DNA of 8,418 nt. Source: Acholeplasmataceae bacterium (lineage in GTDB: Bacteria > Bacillota_I > Bacilli_A > Acholeplasmatales > Acholeplasmataceae). The stretch is from NCBI GenBank assembly GCA_003497445.1, contig DNNX01000080.1:1-8418 (forward strand), given 5' to 3'. A program made the translations under genes and the position numbers. The notes under the pieces were generated by a model. It was not told the origin of the DNA and searched no databases. It was given only the letters and a program-made list of their open reading frames with translations. Positions 6,626-8,418 of this stretch are shown in pieces (position 1 is the first letter of the stretch; every line of letters begins with the position of its first letter).

Positions 6626-7320
6626 AGGATCACCACATAAATAACTGGAATAATTAGTGAGGGTAGCATATTTAATACTTTTAATGACTTCATTTCTAAA
6701 AAATCAAAGGCTAAAGCAACAATTAATACATTCCCTACTAAACTTAAATAGGTCATTAATTCTACCGGTAATACAGGTGCAAATGTGACTGCGACAAGCA
6801 TGATAAGACCTTGATAAAGTAGCACAGAAATAAAAGAAAACAACACACCAATGCCTAAAGCAGATGCTAAAATCATCGCAGTAATAAAGTCCAATATGGA
6901 TTTAATATACAGTAACGTTAAATTGCCTTGGATGACATCTTGAAACACCCCAAGAATTGCAATCGCTCCGATACAAAATATCAAACTTGCAGTGATAAAC
7001 CCTTCAGTCATGGGTGGTAATTGATATTTTGATTCAATGTTATTTATTAGTACTCGAAATCTCTCATCAAGTTTTAAAAATGATCCTATAGCCGTACCTA
7101 AAATAATCGAAATTAAAATAAGGAGTTCATATTGCGTTTCAAGACCATTCCCTTGGATAAAAACAAAATCACTGATAAACCATCCGATGCCCATCAATAG
7201 CAAAACAAGACCCATCACAAGCTTGAGTTGTTTTGTATAGTCAACACTTAATTTTGATTTAAATATTAAGCCAATGAAAGACGCAATGATAATTGCGGCA
7301 GCATTTATTAATGTTCCCAT
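6622..7320 (-). CDS. DUF554 family multi-pass membrane protein (YqgA/YdfK type)
   Basis: A 232-residue protein made almost entirely of hydrophobic spans (about seven or eight), located in the cytoplasmic membrane. Family hallmarks are the N-terminal GTLINAAAIIIASFIG (2-17), a LILISIILGTAIGSFLKLDE segment (67-86), KSILDFITAMILASALGIGV (139-158) and the C-terminal LKVLNMLPSLIIPV (213-226), which resembles the NMLPALL region of E. coli YqgA. The function of DUF554 proteins is not established; transport is often assumed. It is the first gene of the minus-strand operon. The ATG follows GGAG (7328-7325) by 4 bases, and a TATAAT box lies just upstream. Its stop overlaps the glycosyltransferase start by 4 nt. 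Confidence 0.92.
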   Translation of the reverse strand: MGTLINAAAIIIASFIGLIFKSKLSVDYTKQLKLVMGLVLLLMGIGWFISDFVFIQGNGLETQYELLILISIILGTAIGSFLKLDERFRVLINNIESKYQLPPMTEGFITASLIFCIGAIAILGVFQDVIQGNLTLLYIKSILDFITAMILASALGIGVLFSFISVLLYQGLIMLVAVTFAPVLPVELMTYLSLVGNVLIVALAFDFLEMKSLKVLNMLPSLIIPVIYVVIL

Positions 7321-7334
7321 AAATCTCCATTCAT

Positions 7335-7363
7335 ATTATACCTTTTTTTTACCCTTTTATCTA
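7335..7363 (-). promoter_or_regulatory. Candidate promoter of the minus-strand operon
   Basis: A perfect TATAAT (-10) lies at 7340-7335 on the minus strand. A weak -35 (TAGATA, 7363-7358, four of six consensus bases) stands 17 bases upstream. The expected transcription start, about 7328, falls on the Shine-Dalgarno of the DUF554 gene, which would give a leader of roughly 8-10 bases. That is unusually short and makes the exact start uncertain. Confidence 0.45.
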
Positions 7364-7366
7364 TGT

Positions 7367-7372
7367 TAAAAT
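7367..7372 (+). promoter_or_regulatory. Candidate -10 box of the plus-strand esterase
   Basis: TAAAAT (five of six consensus bases) lies 15 bases before the esterase ATG. The only -35 available at the right distance is the T-run around 7343-7350, which matches poorly. The predicted start, about 7379, coincides with the GAGG ribosome site (7379-7382), again implying a very short leader. Confidence 0.35.
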
Positions 7373-7387
7373 AAGACTGAGGTTGAT

Positions 7388-8158
7388 ATGATAGAAACTT
7401 TTGATATCTTAATACCAACAACAAATTCATTACGCACCATACGCGTTTATGATCCGGGTAACTGCACAAAAGATCATCCTTGTGATGTATTATTTATGCA
7501 TGATGCTCAAAATATTTTTGATGATGAGATAAGCTATCACGAAGTTTCATGGCGTGTGATTGAGGGATTAAAGCATACAGATACACATCATATGATGATT
7601 GTAGGGATTGATAATTCACCAACTGAAAGAATGAATGAATATAGTCCTTATGAAACAAATATTGAACTCAAGGATCGATTTATGAAAGGTCTTGGAGGTA
7701 AAGGATTTATCTATATTGACTTCATCGTGAAAACATTATTACCAAAAATTACAACTATGTATCAAACATCAAGTAACTACTATATGGTCGGATCTTCCAT
7801 GGGTGCATACATTTCTATGTTTGCAGCCATGCGGTATCCATCATTATTTAAAGGTATCGGATGTTTATCGATTGCTTCATGGTTCAACGAAAAACAATTT
7901 TTATCAGACTTAAATGCATCGAAAATAAATACTGAAACGTCATTTTTTATCACTGTTGGAAACGATGAAACGTCATCTTCAGATGTTAAAGAATTTCCAC
8001 AAATTTATATCAATAATTCTAAAAGTGTTTATGAAATACTTAAACAAAAACTTGTAAAACATCTTTCATTTAACATTGTTAATGGAAAACATAACGAAAA
8101 ACAATGGATGCAAGTTTTTCCAGATTTTCTAAATTTCATAAAAGAAAAAAAAGGATAA
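7388..8158 (+). CDS. Putative esterase, alpha/beta hydrolase (esterase D / YbbA-like)
   Basis: A 256-residue predicted cytoplasmic serine hydrolase of the 'putative esterase' family, which includes esterase D and enterochelin-esterase-like enzymes. Supporting features are a central strand with an MHDAQNIFDD stretch (37-46; this FMHDGQN-like motif is typical), IVGIDNSPTERMNEYSP (71-87), and the nucleophile elbow YMVGSSMGAYISMFAA (132-147), with Ser137 as likely nucleophile. Plausible partners are Asp193 in VGNDET and His235 in NGKHNE. No signal peptide is present. The ATG follows GAGG (7379-7382) by 5 bases. It is divergent from the large minus-strand operon and stands alone, ending inside a terminator. 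The substrate is unknown; the family acts on acyl esters, S-formylglutathione or siderophore-like esters. Confidence 0.9.
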   Translation: MIETFDILIPTTNSLRTIRVYDPGNCTKDHPCDVLFMHDAQNIFDDEISYHEVSWRVIEGLKHTDTHHMMIVGIDNSPTERMNEYSPYETNIELKDRFMKGLGGKGFIYIDFIVKTLLPKITTMYQTSSNYYMVGSSMGAYISMFAAMRYPSLFKGIGCLSIASWFNEKQFLSDLNASKINTETSFFITVGNDETSSSDVKEFPQIYINNSKSVYEILKQKLVKHLSFNIVNGKHNEKQWMQVFPDFLNFIKEKKG

Positions 8159-8174
8159 TCGCATCCTTTTTTTT
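8145..8174. terminator. Symmetrical rho-independent terminator shared by the esterase and tRNA-Cys
   Basis: A perfect 12-bp stem pairs eight A plus GGAT (8145-8156) with ATCC plus eight T (8163-8174) around a 6-base loop. The hairpin begins within the last esterase codons and includes part of its stop TAA (8156-8158). Because each strand ends in a T-run, it can stop transcription from both sides, serving the convergent tRNA gene 10 bases away. Confidence 0.85.
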
Positions 8175-8184
8175 ATCTAAAATA

Positions 8185-8258
8185 TGGAGGCCCCGACCGG
8201 ATTTGAACCGACGATCAGGCAGTTGCAGTGCCATGCCTTACCACTTGGCTACAGGGCC
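8185..8258 (-). tRNA. tRNA-Cys (anticodon GCA), CCA end encoded
   Basis: The 74 bases on the minus strand fold as a cloverleaf. The acceptor stem is GGCCCTG with CGGGGCC (one U-G pair). The D-stem is GCC/GGC with an AAGTGGTAA loop. The anticodon loop is CTGCAAC with GCA at its centre. The variable loop has four bases and the T-loop is TTCAAAT. The discriminator is T (U73), as expected for tRNA-Cys, and CCA is genomically encoded (8187-8185). The anticodon stem TGGCA/TGCCT has a U-U mismatch at its outer pair and the T-stem has two outer G-U wobbles. These are mild weaknesses but leave a functional fold. Confidence 0.96.
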
Positions 8259-8273
8259 ATTACAGCACTAATG

Positions 8274-8302
8274 ATTATAACGTAAAGGTTTAAACTAGTC
8301 AA
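8274..8302 (-). promoter_or_regulatory. Promoter of tRNA-Cys
   Basis: On the minus strand TTGACT (8302-8297) and a perfect TATAAT (8279-8274) are separated by exactly 17 bases. The expected start near 8267 leaves about nine bases of 5' leader before the mature tRNA end at 8258. This is a near-consensus housekeeping sigma-70/SigA promoter. Confidence 0.85.
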
Positions 8303-8339
8303 CGGAAATCCCACACTCCTCTAAATTAGCAATTATATA

Positions 8340-8369
8340 TTGACAGTGCTCATTTAATTATGGTATATT
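8340..8369 (+). promoter_or_regulatory. Promoter of the gene entering at the right edge
   Basis: A perfect TTGACA (8340-8345) and TATATT (8364-8369) are separated by 18 bases. Transcription would begin near 8376, giving a leader of about 38 bases. It is back to back with the tRNA-Cys promoter, whose -35 box is 38 bases to the left. Confidence 0.8.
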
Positions 8370-8373
8370 GATA

Positions 8374-8400
8374 TTGGCAATTAATATTACAGACTGCCAA
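8374..8400 (+). promoter_or_regulatory. Small inverted repeat in the 5' leader, touching the ribosome binding site
   Basis: TTGGCA (8374-8379) pairs with TGCCAA (8395-8400) across a 15-base AT-rich loop. The 3' arm shares its last two A residues with the AAAGGAGG ribosome site. It lies at the expected transcription start, so it could act as a DNA operator half-site pair, or as a weak mRNA hairpin if transcription starts far enough upstream. The loop is long and the stem short, so chance is possible. Confidence 0.35.
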
Positions 8401-8413
8401 AGGAGGTTTTCTT

Positions 8414-8418
8414 ATGCA
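8414..8418 (+). CDS. Start of an unidentified gene, cut by the right edge
   Basis: Only ATGCA is visible, so no product can be named. The start is well supported by AAAGGAGG (8399-8406), a near-perfect Shine-Dalgarno seven bases upstream, and by the strong promoter before it. Together they suggest a well-expressed gene. Confidence 0.7.

Noticed and set aside
8185..8258. U-U mismatch and G-U pairs as signs of a tRNA-Cys pseudogene
   Set aside because: All invariant positions, the U73 discriminator, the encoded CCA and a near-consensus promoter are present; the weaknesses are minor.
1..8418. CRISPR arrays, insertion sequences, phage or defence genes
   Set aside because: No regularly spaced repeats, transposase-like frames, terminal inverted repeats around genes, or defence-family motifs were seen on either strand.

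Overview
This is a low-GC, densely packed window from a bacterium. Intergenic gaps are tiny, Shine-Dalgarno sequences are AAGGAG-like, terminators are rho-independent, and two surface proteins carry lipoprotein signal peptides. TGA is a genuine stop: it ends genes in ATGA overlaps, and tryptophan is written TGG, so the Mycoplasma code does not apply. Low GC, the standard code, a GT4 glycosyltransferase resembling membrane-lipid glucosyltransferases, and maltodextrin genes together suggest an Acholeplasma-like mollicute or a related low-GC Firmicute. This placement is an inference and no marker gene settles it.

Left part (1-966, minus strand). The first 234 codons of a glycogen/maltodextrin phosphorylase run off the left edge. 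Upstream of it lie a leader with a tandem 10-bp repeat and a cre-like site, then a terminator, then the last 45 codons of a MalG-type maltose ABC permease. That fragment is fused to the 5' part of a secreted GH13 amylase. A perfect 16-bp inverted repeat sits exactly at the join. The amylase ends after conserved region III, so it has lost region IV and its third catalytic Asp. This points to a rearrangement, or an assembly join, that removed the rest of the amylase, most of malG and whatever lay between.

Centre (936-7320, minus strand). Seven genes read as one unit: DUF554 membrane protein, GT4 glycosyltransferase, methionine-R-sulfoxide reductase B, HSL-type alpha/beta hydrolase, Ig-like/5'-nucleotidase lipoprotein, RDD membrane protein, truncated amylase lipoprotein. 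The first four junctions are 4-nt ATGA overlaps, the fifth overlaps by 17 nt and the sixth leaves 1 nt, so translational coupling is likely throughout. The products are mostly envelope proteins (lipid or glycan glycosylation, two surface lipoproteins, two membrane proteins), with a repair enzyme and a cytoplasmic hydrolase.

Right part (7321-8418). A 67-bp divergent promoter region separates the operon from a plus-strand esterase. That esterase ends in a symmetrical terminator which it probably shares with a convergent tRNA-Cys gene. The tRNA has a near-consensus promoter of its own. Beyond it, a second near-consensus promoter, a small hairpin and a strong ribosome binding site lead into a gene of which only the start codon is visible.

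No CRISPR array, insertion sequence, phage gene or clearly new defence or metabolic system is visible. The most notable signal is the palindromic amylase/malG junction.
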